47,282 nt of DNA, from positions 1-47,282 of the forward strand of contig CACZBZ010000027.1 in assembly GCA_902779505.1 (NCBI GenBank). The letters are read 5' to 3'. The stretch's first letter is position 1. Each line of letters opens with the position of its first letter. Made by a program: the position numbers and the translations under genes. The notes beneath the pieces were generated by a model that was given only the letters and a program-made list of their open reading frames with translations, did no database searches and was not told where the DNA came from. Positions 24,801 to 31,211 of this stretch are shown piece after piece. The DNA comes from an uncultured Lachnospiraceae bacterium. Lineage in GTDB: Bacteria; Bacillota; Clostridia; Lachnospirales; Lachnospiraceae.

Positions 24801-25516
24801 CCGAAGATAAGAAGGGCCGTCAGATTGTTGTATCCAATGCCGAGACTGGCGAGGAAGAGAAGTATCTTATTCCTTACGGATCACACATCAAGGTTCTTGA
24901 GGATGACTTTGTAGAAGCCGGTGACGAACTCACAGAAGGTTCTGTATATCCTCACGATCTTCTTCGTATCAAGGGTATCCGTGCAGTACAGGATTACCTC
25001 TTAAGGGAAGTACAGCGTGTATACAGACTTCAGGGTGTTGATATCGCTGATAAGCATATCGAAGTAATCGTTAAGCAGATGCTTAAGAAGGTACGTGTTG
25101 ATGAGAAGGGTGATTCGGATGTTCTTCCGGGCACACTCATGGATGTACTTGATTTTGAGGATCTTAACGAGGCACTTGAGGCTGAAGGAAAAGCACCTGC
25201 GATCGCTACACAGATCATCCTTGGTATTACCAAGGCAGCACTTGCTACCAACTCATTCCTTTCAGCTGCATCATTCCAGGAGACCACAAAGGTTCTTACG
25301 GAAGCAGCTATCAAGGGTAAGGTTGATCCGCTTGTAGGTCTTAAGGAGAATGTCATTATCGGTAAGCTGATTCCTGCAGGTACAGGTATGAAGCGTTACA
25401 GAGATGTTAAGCTCAGTACAGATTATAAGCTGGATGCTCAGTTCGAAGTTGCTGAAGAAGCAGAAGTAACTGAAGTGGAAGCTGAAGAAGATCTTGAAAC
25501 AGTAACTGAAGAATAG
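21845..25516 (+). CDS. rpoC: DNA-directed RNA polymerase subunit beta-prime
   Basis: The 1223-residue protein has an N-terminal zinc site ([20 protein letters not shown]) and the coiled-coil sigma-binding region. The catalytic magnesium loop [13 protein letters not shown] is intact. It also has the trigger-loop/bridge region ([19 protein letters not shown] and [19 protein letters not shown]) and the second zinc cluster ([13 protein letters not shown]). The end is acidic ([14 protein letters not shown]) like that of RpoB. Length is normal for a Firmicute. It shares the rpoB transcript and is closed by a terminator at 25533; no rpsL follows. Confidence 0.98.
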   Translation: MSVTKTEGYQPMTFDAIKIGLASPEKIREWSRGEVTKPETINYRTLKPEKDGLFCEKIFGPSKDWECHCGKYKKIRYKGVICDRCGVEITKANVRRERMGHIELAAPVSHIWYFKGIPSRMGLILDISPRVLEKVLYFASYIVLDPADSDLEFKQVLSEQEYVKAREDYGNKFRVGMGAEAVKELLKGIDLEAESEELKTALEDATGQKKAKIIKRLEVVEAFRESGNKPEWMIMDAIPVIPPDLRPMVQLDGGRFASSDLNDLYRRIINRNNRLKKLIDLGAPDIIVRNEKRMLQEAVDALIDNGRRGRPVTGPGNRALKSLSDMLKGKGGRFRQNLLGKRVDYSGRSVIVVGPELKIYQCGLPKEMAIELFKPFVMKELVSRGISQNIKNAKKLVERLDNSVWDVLEEVIREHPVMLNRAPTLHRLGIQAFEPILVEGKAIKLHPLVCTAFNADFDGDQMAVHLPLSVEAQAECRFLLLSPNNLLKPSDGGPVAVPSQDMVLGIYYLTQEREGAIGEGKNFKDINEAILAYENGECTLHSRINVKVTKEIDGETVTGIVTSTLGRFIFNEILPQDLGYVDRTKPENKLILEVDFHVGKKQLKQILEKVINVHGASITAEVLDGIKATGYKYSTRAAMTVSISDMTVPASKPGLLEEAQETVDKIGKNFRRGLITEEERYREVIDTWNKIDARLTKDLLDGLDKYNNIFMMADSGARGSNQQIKQLAGMRGLMADTTGRTIELPIKSNFREGLDVLEYFLSAHGARKGLSDTALRTADSGYLTRRMVDVSQELIIKEMDCCEGRDEIRGMRVKAFMDGKESIESLKDRITGRYSVDEIKDTEGNVIVKKNHMITPSRAAKILSSGVEVIDGKEVPYTVDGELRRDASVKIRTILTCRTHNGICSKCYGANMATGEAVQVGEAVGIIAAQSIGEPGTQLTMRTFHTGGVAGDNITQGLPRVEELFEARKPKGLAIISDIAGNVKITEDKKGRQIVVSNAETGEEEKYLIPYGSHIKVLEDDFVEAGDELTEGSVYPHDLLRIKGIRAVQDYLLREVQRVYRLQGVDIADKHIEVIVKQMLKKVRVDEKGDSDVLPGTLMDVLDFEDLNEALEAEGKAPAIATQIILGITKAALATNSFLSAASFQETTKVLTEAAIKGKVDPLVGLKENVIIGKLIPAGTGMKRYRDVKLSTDYKLDAQFEVAEEAEVTEVEAEEDLETVTEE

Positions 25517-25532
25517 ATCGAGAAATAGTAAG

Positions 25533-25562
25533 ACCCCGGACACCCAATGTCCGGGGTTTTTG
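25533..25562 (+). terminator. Terminator after rpoC
   Basis: ACCCCGGACA (25533-25542) pairs perfectly with TGTCCGGGGT (25548-25557) around 5 bases, then TTTT. It is also positioned to end minus-strand transcription from the HPt gene, whose stop is at 25581. Confidence 0.9.
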
Positions 25563-25580
25563 ATGTTAAAAATAAATAAA

Positions 25581-26639
25581 TCAGTCAGCCAATTCCTTTC
25601 TGATATTTGCCAGAAGCTTACCGTATGCTGCAAGATAGAAGAGGTAATGCTCTTTTATATAATTGATGTCATTGTCTCTTACGGCATATTCATGGGTCTT
25701 GCTTAACTCGGAAAATGTAAGAGCACCTATGGTACGTGAAGTGTTCTTTATGGAATGAACAAGTACCTTATAGCGTTCCCAGTCCTCATCCTCCACATAA
25801 TCTTTTATCTGGAGAAGATAGCCCAGTCCCTGATCGTAAAAAGTCTGCAGCAGTTCGTTGTAGAATTCTTCGTCACCCAGGCAGTCGGACAAGCCGGAAG
25901 CTTTGTTGATCACCACATAGTCATCGGGAATATCGTTAACCGTGATCAACTCCTTATTCTCGGCTCTGTCAATCTGTCTGGAAGCTTTTTCCAGTTCCAA
26001 TTCCGCATTGTAAAGATCGTTGCGGCTTTCAAGGATACGATTTTTTAATTTTTCCTCGGTCTGAATGACGTGAACACAGGAAATATGGTATTGCGTCATC
26101 ATAACCAGAGCTATCAGAGTATCTATTCCGTAGAGTATGGGATATCTCTCAACAAATATTCTTCCGTAGACAGTTACATAGTGACTGCTCAGAGGACTGT
26201 AAAAGAGAGCCATGAAAAGGACTTCAAAATAGAGAGATATGATTAGCCCTATCTTAACGTTGATGACGTACATCATTGTGGGTGGGATAAGCATGGTCCA
26301 TAACACGGCAAAACCATCATTGTTACCCGAAATAGTATAGTAGGTAAAAGTAATTATCAGAGCCAAACCGAAAGTAAAGGAAGATACCTTTTTGAACTTA
26401 TATGAAGTGGAAAAAACGGCTCCGATAATGGTTAAGAGGTATATCATACCGGTGGACATGGCCATTATCATATTACCGTCATATATGTTCATTATGGTGG
26501 TTATGGATGTGGTGACGGCCAAGAGAATACAGATAATACACATTACCTGCATATTCTTCTTTTTTCGGTCTCCTACATATATGTTTTCATCTAACAGCGA
26601 ATAATCTTCTTTTATACGCTTAAGCAATTCTTTAACCAT
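25581..26639 (-). CDS. Membrane protein with C-terminal HPt phosphotransfer domain
   Basis: The 352-residue protein has a basic N-terminal cytoplasmic part (~30 residues) and about six transmembrane helices (residues ~30-185). A coiled coil (LKNRILESRNDLYNAELELE) and a C-terminal Hpt domain follow. The likely phospho-acceptor is H295 in VLVHSIKNTSRTIGA, which matches the HPt pattern HxLKgxsxxiGa. No histidine-kinase DHp or ATPase domain is present. It is therefore a membrane sensor-like module joined to a phosphotransfer domain that would need a kinase encoded elsewhere. It is divergent from a LytTR response regulator across a 117-base gap, which makes a functional pair likely but unproven. 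The ligand is unknown. Confidence 0.8.
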   Translation of the reverse strand: MVKELLKRIKEDYSLLDENIYVGDRKKKNMQVMCIICILLAVTTSITTIMNIYDGNMIMAMSTGMIYLLTIIGAVFSTSYKFKKVSSFTFGLALIITFTYYTISGNNDGFAVLWTMLIPPTMMYVINVKIGLIISLYFEVLFMALFYSPLSSHYVTVYGRIFVERYPILYGIDTLIALVMMTQYHISCVHVIQTEEKLKNRILESRNDLYNAELELEKASRQIDRAENKELITVNDIPDDYVVINKASGLSDCLGDEEFYNELLQTFYDQGLGYLLQIKDYVEDEDWERYKVLVHSIKNTSRTIGALTFSELSKTHEYAVRDNDINYIKEHYLFYLAAYGKLLANIRKELAD

Positions 26640-26714
26640 AAGAATATATTACCAAGATATGTTTGTTACAACAAGAAAAAAATGATGATAAACATAGAAG
26701 AAATCAGCTTTATT

Positions 26715-26723
26715 TGCTATAAT
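26715..26723 (+). promoter_or_regulatory. Extended -10 promoter for the LytTR regulator
   Basis: TGC-TATAAT (26715-26723) lies 34 bases ahead of the ATG, in the 117-base divergent intergenic region. The -35 is weak. Confidence 0.6.
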
Positions 26724-26756
26724 AATCCAAGGGGAATTAAAGATTAGGTGGAGCAT

Positions 26757-27485
26757 ATGAGAATTGCCGTAATTGACGATCAGCTGATTGAAGCCAGACT
26801 CTTAACCAAGCATATTGACAAATATGTGGAAGATGAAGGCCTTGAAAAGATTCAGGTGGAGCATTTTACAAGCGGGGATGAATTCCTGAAAGCCATTGCG
26901 GAAGATGTCAGATACGATATTATCTTCTTAGACATCTATATGGACGGAATGAACGGTGTGGATACTGCCAGAGCCATCAGACAGAAAGATGGCGAAGTGC
27001 CCCTTGTATTTTGTACTTCAAGTAATGAATATGCTATGGAAAGCTACGAAGTAGGTGCAGTATTCTATCTTCTGAAACCCTACAACCATGATCAGGTTGT
27101 AACAATGATGAAGAGAGTGACACCCGCTGTCAGAACATCTCTCCAGACCCTTACTTTGCCGGACGGTCAGGTAGTGATTCCAAGAGATATTGTCAGCACA
27201 GAGCATTACAACCATAAAATAACCCTTCATATGAATCTGGCTGAGGATGTCTGCTTCAGAACAACCCAGGGCGAACTGGAAGAGATGTTTGCCGATCTTG
27301 ATTATCTCTGTGTGGTTAACAGGGGTTATATTGTGAATCTCTATCATGTCAAAAAGATGGAAGACAATGAATTCATAATGAAGGATGGTACAAGGATTCC
27401 CATAAGCCGCGGTAAAAAAGCGGAAGTAAAAAAGATATACGAAGATTTCGTATTTAACAGAGTACGTAATGAGATCCTTACATAA
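26757..27485 (+). CDS. LytTR-family response regulator
   Basis: The start is ATG 26757 (MRIAVIDDQLIEARLL) with AGGTGGAG ahead. The 242-residue protein has a CheY-like receiver domain with acidic pocket D7/D8, phospho-acceptor D59 (IIFLDIYMDGMNG), a conserved Thr/Ser at about 87-88 and K107 (FYLLKPYNHDQ). It has a C-terminal LytTR DNA-binding domain of about 100 residues (from VVIPRDIVS; CVVNRGYIVNLYHVKKMEDN; GTRIPISRGKKAEVKKI). Members such as AgrA and ComE bind pairs of 9-bp direct repeats. Its targets here cannot be read; the HPt protein gene next door and the pilin-type operon beyond are candidates. Confidence 0.92.
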   Translation: MRIAVIDDQLIEARLLTKHIDKYVEDEGLEKIQVEHFTSGDEFLKAIAEDVRYDIIFLDIYMDGMNGVDTARAIRQKDGEVPLVFCTSSNEYAMESYEVGAVFYLLKPYNHDQVVTMMKRVTPAVRTSLQTLTLPDGQVVIPRDIVSTEHYNHKITLHMNLAEDVCFRTTQGELEEMFADLDYLCVVNRGYIVNLYHVKKMEDNEFIMKDGTRIPISRGKKAEVKKIYEDFVFNRVRNEILT

Positions 27486-27486
27486 A

Positions 27487-27517
27487 GAAGACGCCCCGTG
27501 AGGAGGCGTCTTCTTTT
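27487..27517. terminator. Bidirectional terminator between convergent genes
   Basis: GAAGACGCC (27487-27495) pairs with GGCGTCTTC (27505-27513), with TTTT to the right and a TTTAT tail in the minus direction. It lies between the LytTR gene and the minus-strand pseudopilin operon. Confidence 0.75.
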
Positions 27518-27539
27518 ATGTTTTTCGCAATATTTTAAC

Positions 27540-27944
27540 TTAATGTAATACATTAATCTTCATATCAATCTCAGGTGCTTCCGTAATCACTTTCCATTCG
27601 TCTACGGACATTACATGACCCTCTTCGTCAGGCTTGTGATAACTAACACTGACATGAAGAGAACTGTTTTTGTTGATTTCTATATCAAAGGAGTCATGAC
27701 CGGACATGGGACTTCCCGACATATAGGAACTGACAGCCTTTCTGTCGAAGTCGTCAATCATGGACATGGCCTCGTTGGATGCCTTGTAATAGTTGTCGAT
27801 ATTTTCCCCTGAAGCAGTAACCAGATTACGGTTGGTGACTGCCGAAGACAATGACAGCACGGCAAAAGAAACAAGGCTAAGTACCACAAAGATCAGAAGC
27901 AGAGATGAAGTTCCGATGTTCATATTAACGCCGCGTCTTTTCAT
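27540..27944 (-). CDS. Small pseudopilin-like membrane protein, last gene of the minus operon
   Basis: The 134-residue product has a short basic N-terminus (MKRRGVN), one hydrophobic helix (SSLLLIFVVLSLVSFAVLSL) and an outside domain with no recognised motif. The single N-terminal helix with a globular remainder is the general plan of pilin-like subunits, but a clear prepilin cleavage site with Glu at +5 is not visible. The gene begins inside the end of the preceding gene (overlap by 4 bases), so it is translationally coupled. I cannot assign a precise family. Its role is inferred from the GspF-containing operon. Confidence 0.6.
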   Translation of the reverse strand: MKRRGVNMNIGTSSLLLIFVVLSLVSFAVLSLSSAVTNRNLVTASGENIDNYYKASNEAMSMIDDFDRKAVSSYMSGSPMSGHDSFDIEINKNSSLHVSVSYHKPDEEGHVMSVDEWKVITEAPEIDMKINVLH

Positions 27945-28183
27945 TCTTCAGTCACCTCCAGTCTCTTATGCTTGCTGACTGTGAGGGAGCAGAATGTCTC
28001 TCCGGATAGATATTCATCGGCCACACTTGAACATATTGTCTGAGCTTCCGACACAGCGGCAGCTTCTTTGTTAAGGGTGTGAGCCTGAACAAAAAGCTGG
28101 ATGCATACCGCACAGGCAAGAGTGAAAAAGAATAATGCAATTGTAAGTTCCATCAGGAATACTCCTGCTTTGGATTTGTTCAT
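27941..28183 (-). CDS. Prepilin-like protein with type IV pilin N-terminus
   Basis: This 80-residue protein starts MNKSKAGVFLMELTIALFFF. A short basic leader, then a hydrophobic helix containing Glu five residues into FLMEL, follows the prepilin pattern (G/A-x-FxxxE), although the cleavage residue before FLMEL is Val rather than Gly. The helix continues to about residue 30 and the rest is a small soluble part with two Cys. It fits a minor pseudopilin (GspH/GspI-like) of a type II secretion or type IV pilus-like machine. It lies 3 bases after the preceding gene's stop. Confidence 0.65.
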   Translation of the reverse strand: MNKSKAGVFLMELTIALFFFTLACAVCIQLFVQAHTLNKEAAAVSEAQTICSSVADEYLSGETFCSLTVSKHKRLEVTEE

Positions 28184-28186
28184 TTA

Positions 28187-28678
28187 TCAGTCCTCTGAAT
28201 GTAGATATATAGCGGAATTAATGCTTTGTTCCTTCTGATCCGTAATGGACACGTGAATTATTTGACCGTCCAGGTCAACAGAAAAATCCTTTATATCGAG
28301 GATGTCCTGTCCGTCTCCGGGATGTACGGAAGCATCTGAAGCAACAAAGAGTTCTTTAAGTACTCCGTCATATTCATATATATAGGTCAGATATTCCTTA
28401 TCTCCGTAAACGTCCTTAAGGATAAGGCAGTCTTTATTATCCAGATTGGATAGCTCCACCATTCCGGCTTCGTCATGGGAATGAATCTTCTGGGTAATAT
28501 AAGAAGATGCGGTGTGAAGATTGAAATGATCTTCCATATTGGATACTGTCTTCTGATATATATGCGCTCCGAATGCGATCACCAGGGAAGCACATACGGC
28601 AAAAGTACAAAAAAGCGCCAGCACGAAAAGCATATCCACGGTATGTCTGTTGTTTCGTCTCTTACTTGGCATAGGCAC
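28187..28678 (-). CDS. DUF4860-like protein of a pilus/secretion operon
   Basis: The 163-residue protein has a basic start (MPMPSKRRNNRHTVD), one strong transmembrane helix (MLFVLALFCTFAVCASLVIA) and an extracellular beta-rich part. The TASSYITQKIHSHDEAGMV segment and ELFVASDASVHPGDGQDIL resemble, as I recall, the DUF4860 family found beside GspF-type genes in Lachnospiraceae. It overlaps the previous gene by 17 bases, implying coupled translation. No enzyme signature is present. It is probably a minor pilin-type or assembly-platform-associated protein. Confidence 0.7.
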   Translation of the reverse strand: MPMPSKRRNNRHTVDMLFVLALFCTFAVCASLVIAFGAHIYQKTVSNMEDHFNLHTASSYITQKIHSHDEAGMVELSNLDNKDCLILKDVYGDKEYLTYIYEYDGVLKELFVASDASVHPGDGQDILDIKDFSVDLDGQIIHVSITDQKEQSINSAIYLHSED

Positions 28679-28997
28679 CTCCTAAGGGAACTACCGTATA
28701 ATCCGGGAAGATATTGCCTCCCACAGGTCTGTAGTCTATGAAAAAGGCTTCGGGATCATAGAGAAGACCATAATGCTCCTCAATGTAGTCAAGGGAGGGC
28801 GGGTAGTAGCCGTTCTCGGCATAACAATGAGTGATATCCCTCTTGAGGGCACTCTTCAGAGCCTTTTCTTCTCCCGAAAGCGAGCTCTTTTGCGTAAGGC
28901 CTACAGCCAGAAAGAATACAACGACTATGGCTGCAAAGAAAAGAACGCTTAAGAAAGTCTTATTCAGTTTGCGTCTGTGTAATCGAAAACCGTCCAT
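28662..28997 (-). CDS. Small pseudopilin-like protein
   Basis: The 111-residue protein has a basic N-terminal stretch (GFRLHRRKLNK), one transmembrane helix (TFLSVLFFAAIVVVFFLAV) and an outer domain. The text YAENGYYPPSLDYIEEHYGL resembles the GspG-type pseudopilin region in which a GxYPxSLxxL segment precedes the beta strands. No standard prepilin peptidase site is seen. It follows the GspF gene by only two bases, giving tight coupling. Assignment as a pseudopilin-like subunit is by architecture and neighbours. Confidence 0.6.
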   Translation of the reverse strand: MDGFRLHRRKLNKTFLSVLFFAAIVVVFFLAVGLTQKSSLSGEEKALKSALKRDITHCYAENGYYPPSLDYIEEHYGLLYDPEAFFIDYRPVGGNIFPDYTVVPLGGAYAK

Positions 28998-28999
28998 AA

Positions 29000-30043
29000 T
29001 TATCCTATACTTGTCATTACTCCCAGAAGAGGAAGGATGACAGAGAGAAGAATGAGTCCGACAATAAGTGAAAGTACAATGACAAGAGTGGGCTCAATAA
29101 CAGATATATAATTGTTGAGCTTCTTGTCGGTGTCTTCTTCGTAGAGGGTTGCAATCTTGGCAAGGATCACATCCACATTACCGGTCTTGACACCTATGGC
29201 AATCATTCTTGAATAGAGATTGCCGAAGAGTCCCGCTTCTTTAAGAGCCGAAGCAAGATCGTTGCCTTCTTCGATGGAATTGTCACATATCTTAATCTGC
29301 TCTTTTACTCCCGCATGTTCAACAAGATCGCTTACCATTTTAAGAGCCTGGTGAATTCCGATACCGCTGCTTAAAGTAAGAGCAAGTCCGTTGGCGAATC
29401 TTCCGTAGGCGATACCTTCATAGAATCGTCTGGTGGGTCCGAAAGATTCTTTTAAGGAGCCCATAAGCTTTTTTCCCGCGGGAACGCTGCCAAGGAAAAA
29501 GATGAGCAATACTACGATAACAAGCAGGGCGATGAGTATAACGGAATATGTCTGCATATTCTGACCGATCTTCAAAAGTGAAGCGGCTATACCCGTCATC
29601 TCCGTACCCAGCTGAATAAATACTCTGTCAAAAAGAGGAAGAACCTTGGTTATGAGAACAACTATGATAAAGAGCATCATACATATCATCACAAGAGGAT
29701 ATGTTATGGCATTACGTACGTTCTCGGATACCATCTCTTCGTGAGTATAGTATTTGGAAAGAGACTGCATGATCTCGTCCAGATTACCGGTCTCCTCACC
29801 GATCACTATCATATTCTCCACATATTCGGGGAAATAACCCGACTGCTTAACGGCACTTGAGAAACTGTCTCCCGAAAGAGTAAAACTCATAAGTCGTTCC
29901 AGCATGTTGTGGGTAGCAGCATCTCTGGCGTCGTTGACCATCAGTTCAAGACCGTCCTTGGGTGTGATGCCGGTGGCCAGAATCATGGCCATCTGTTCGC
30001 AGAATGCCGCGATCTCATTTTTTGAAAGTGTCTGCTTTTTCAT
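29000..30043 (-). CDS. Type II secretion / type IV pilus platform protein GspF/PilC-like
   Basis: The 347-residue protein has two T2SSF domains. The first (about residues 10-130) includes MAMILATGITPKDGLELM and VIGEETGNLDEIMQSLSKYY. The second (about 205-335) includes GLALTLSSGIGIHQALKMVS and IGVKTGNVDVILAKIATLYE. Each is followed by hydrophobic helices (residues ~110-135, ~165-190 and the C-terminal ~315-340). It is the inner-membrane platform that couples an ATPase (GspE/PilB) to pilin assembly. No ATPase, prepilin peptidase or major pilin with a full cleavage motif is present in the window, so the machine is incomplete here. Confidence 0.9.
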   Translation of the reverse strand: MKKQTLSKNEIAAFCEQMAMILATGITPKDGLELMVNDARDAATHNMLERLMSFTLSGDSFSSAVKQSGYFPEYVENMIVIGEETGNLDEIMQSLSKYYTHEEMVSENVRNAITYPLVMICMMLFIIVVLITKVLPLFDRVFIQLGTEMTGIAASLLKIGQNMQTYSVILIALLVIVVLLIFFLGSVPAGKKLMGSLKESFGPTRRFYEGIAYGRFANGLALTLSSGIGIHQALKMVSDLVEHAGVKEQIKICDNSIEEGNDLASALKEAGLFGNLYSRMIAIGVKTGNVDVILAKIATLYEEDTDKKLNNYISVIEPTLVIVLSLIVGLILLSVILPLLGVMTSIG

Positions 30044-30075
30044 AATTGCATTCCTTTTCTTTTGTCTGCCTATTG

Positions 30076-31056
30076 TTAATATACAAATTTTGTCATGTAG
30101 TTGCTTCCGTCACCAACGAAATCTTTTATCTTCTTATCGCCGTTGGTTGAAGCCAGGGTGGGATCCATTATCTTCCAGTCCACTCCGTCGAACTCTATGA
30201 TACCGTTTACCCATCCTATATCATCTATGTATGTAGATATCCATGCGTGATATACATCACCTGCATAGCCTACTTCAAGTCTTGTGGGGATCTGCTGGCT
30301 TCGTAGCATACATGCCATAAGGGCGGCATAGTCGAAGCAGATACCTTTCTTGGTGTCAAGAATCTCGTCTATATCGGGCAAATAGTCGCTGGTGACATTT
30401 TCGGCTTCATCGTAATCATATGTAATAGTGCTTGTTACAAAATTATATATGTTACTAACCGCATCAAGATCGGTCACACATTTTTCGGTAAGTTCGGCTC
30501 CCAGGGCCACCGCCTTGGTATCGGAATCGAAATTAACATACTGATTGGGATACAGATATGTAAGGAACTCATTTCCGATGGATACATCAACACTCTGTTC
30601 CAGAAGAGTTGAATAATTGCCGTTACCTACATGCTCATAAAGGGTAAAACTGTAAGTCCCGGATCCTTCCGTCAGAGGAAATGTCTCGTAACCGCCGTGG
30701 AGATCAAAGAAATAGTCGACTCCTTTCGGTCCTGATATCTGAAGCTTCGGCTTCTCATTGTCCCCGTTGTAGGCTACCATCACATAGCCTTCATTCACAT
30801 TGGAAGCATCTATCATGCCGATGTCGTCTCCGTAAGTGGTCACACCGCTGGCCTCCGGAACAAGGCATTTGGGAGTGTTGTCCCTGTATACCACGTCAGA
30901 GGATTCTGTCTCACTGTATTCAGATGTAATAGTTGAATTGCTGCCTATGCCTTCAGGTTCGGCTGTACTGCCGCAGGATGTTAACAAGACACAACATGCT
31001 GCGGATGAAAGCACTATTCTGAGGCTTAATGGCATATTATGTTGTAAACGAGTCAT
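30076..31056 (-). CDS. Lipoprotein with transglutaminase-like domain
   Basis: The 326-residue protein has a lipoprotein signal with lipobox LLTSC (Cys28 lipidated), a Ser/Glu-rich linker and a beta domain (about 80-165). A transglutaminase-like core covers about 195-300. The catalytic triad residues are visible: C240 (KKGICFDYAALMACML), H270 (GDVYHAWISTYI) and D298 (WKIMDPTLA). Such domains may be peptidases or crosslinkers of surface proteins. It lies 32 bases upstream of the GspF gene on the same strand, so it is probably the first gene of the pseudopilin operon. The substrate is unknown. AGGA seven bases before the ATG supports the start. Confidence 0.85.
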   Translation of the reverse strand: MTRLQHNMPLSLRIVLSSAACCVLLTSCGSTAEPEGIGSNSTITSEYSETESSDVVYRDNTPKCLVPEASGVTTYGDDIGMIDASNVNEGYVMVAYNGDNEKPKLQISGPKGVDYFFDLHGGYETFPLTEGSGTYSFTLYEHVGNGNYSTLLEQSVDVSIGNEFLTYLYPNQYVNFDSDTKAVALGAELTEKCVTDLDAVSNIYNFVTSTITYDYDEAENVTSDYLPDIDEILDTKKGICFDYAALMACMLRSQQIPTRLEVGYAGDVYHAWISTYIDDIGWVNGIIEFDGVDWKIMDPTLASTNGDKKIKDFVGDGSNYMTKFVY

Positions 31057-31132
31057 TGATTTGTCCTATTTGGCACGAATTGTTCACATATGACCTGAAC
31101 TGTAATTGCCCCTCTTTTTCCACCATGATACC

Positions 31133-31138
31133 ATTATA
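31133..31138 (-). promoter_or_regulatory. Possible -10 of the minus-strand operon
   Basis: On the minus strand TATAAT is read at 31138-31133, about 75 bases before the lipoprotein ATG. The -35 (TTTAAT, 17 bases away) is weak. Confidence 0.45.
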
Positions 31139-31211
31139 AATGCGATAAGGAAAAAATTAAAGAATTTTATGCATTAGCAATGCGGTCATGTAAAGTAAGG
31201 AAGAGGAAGTT

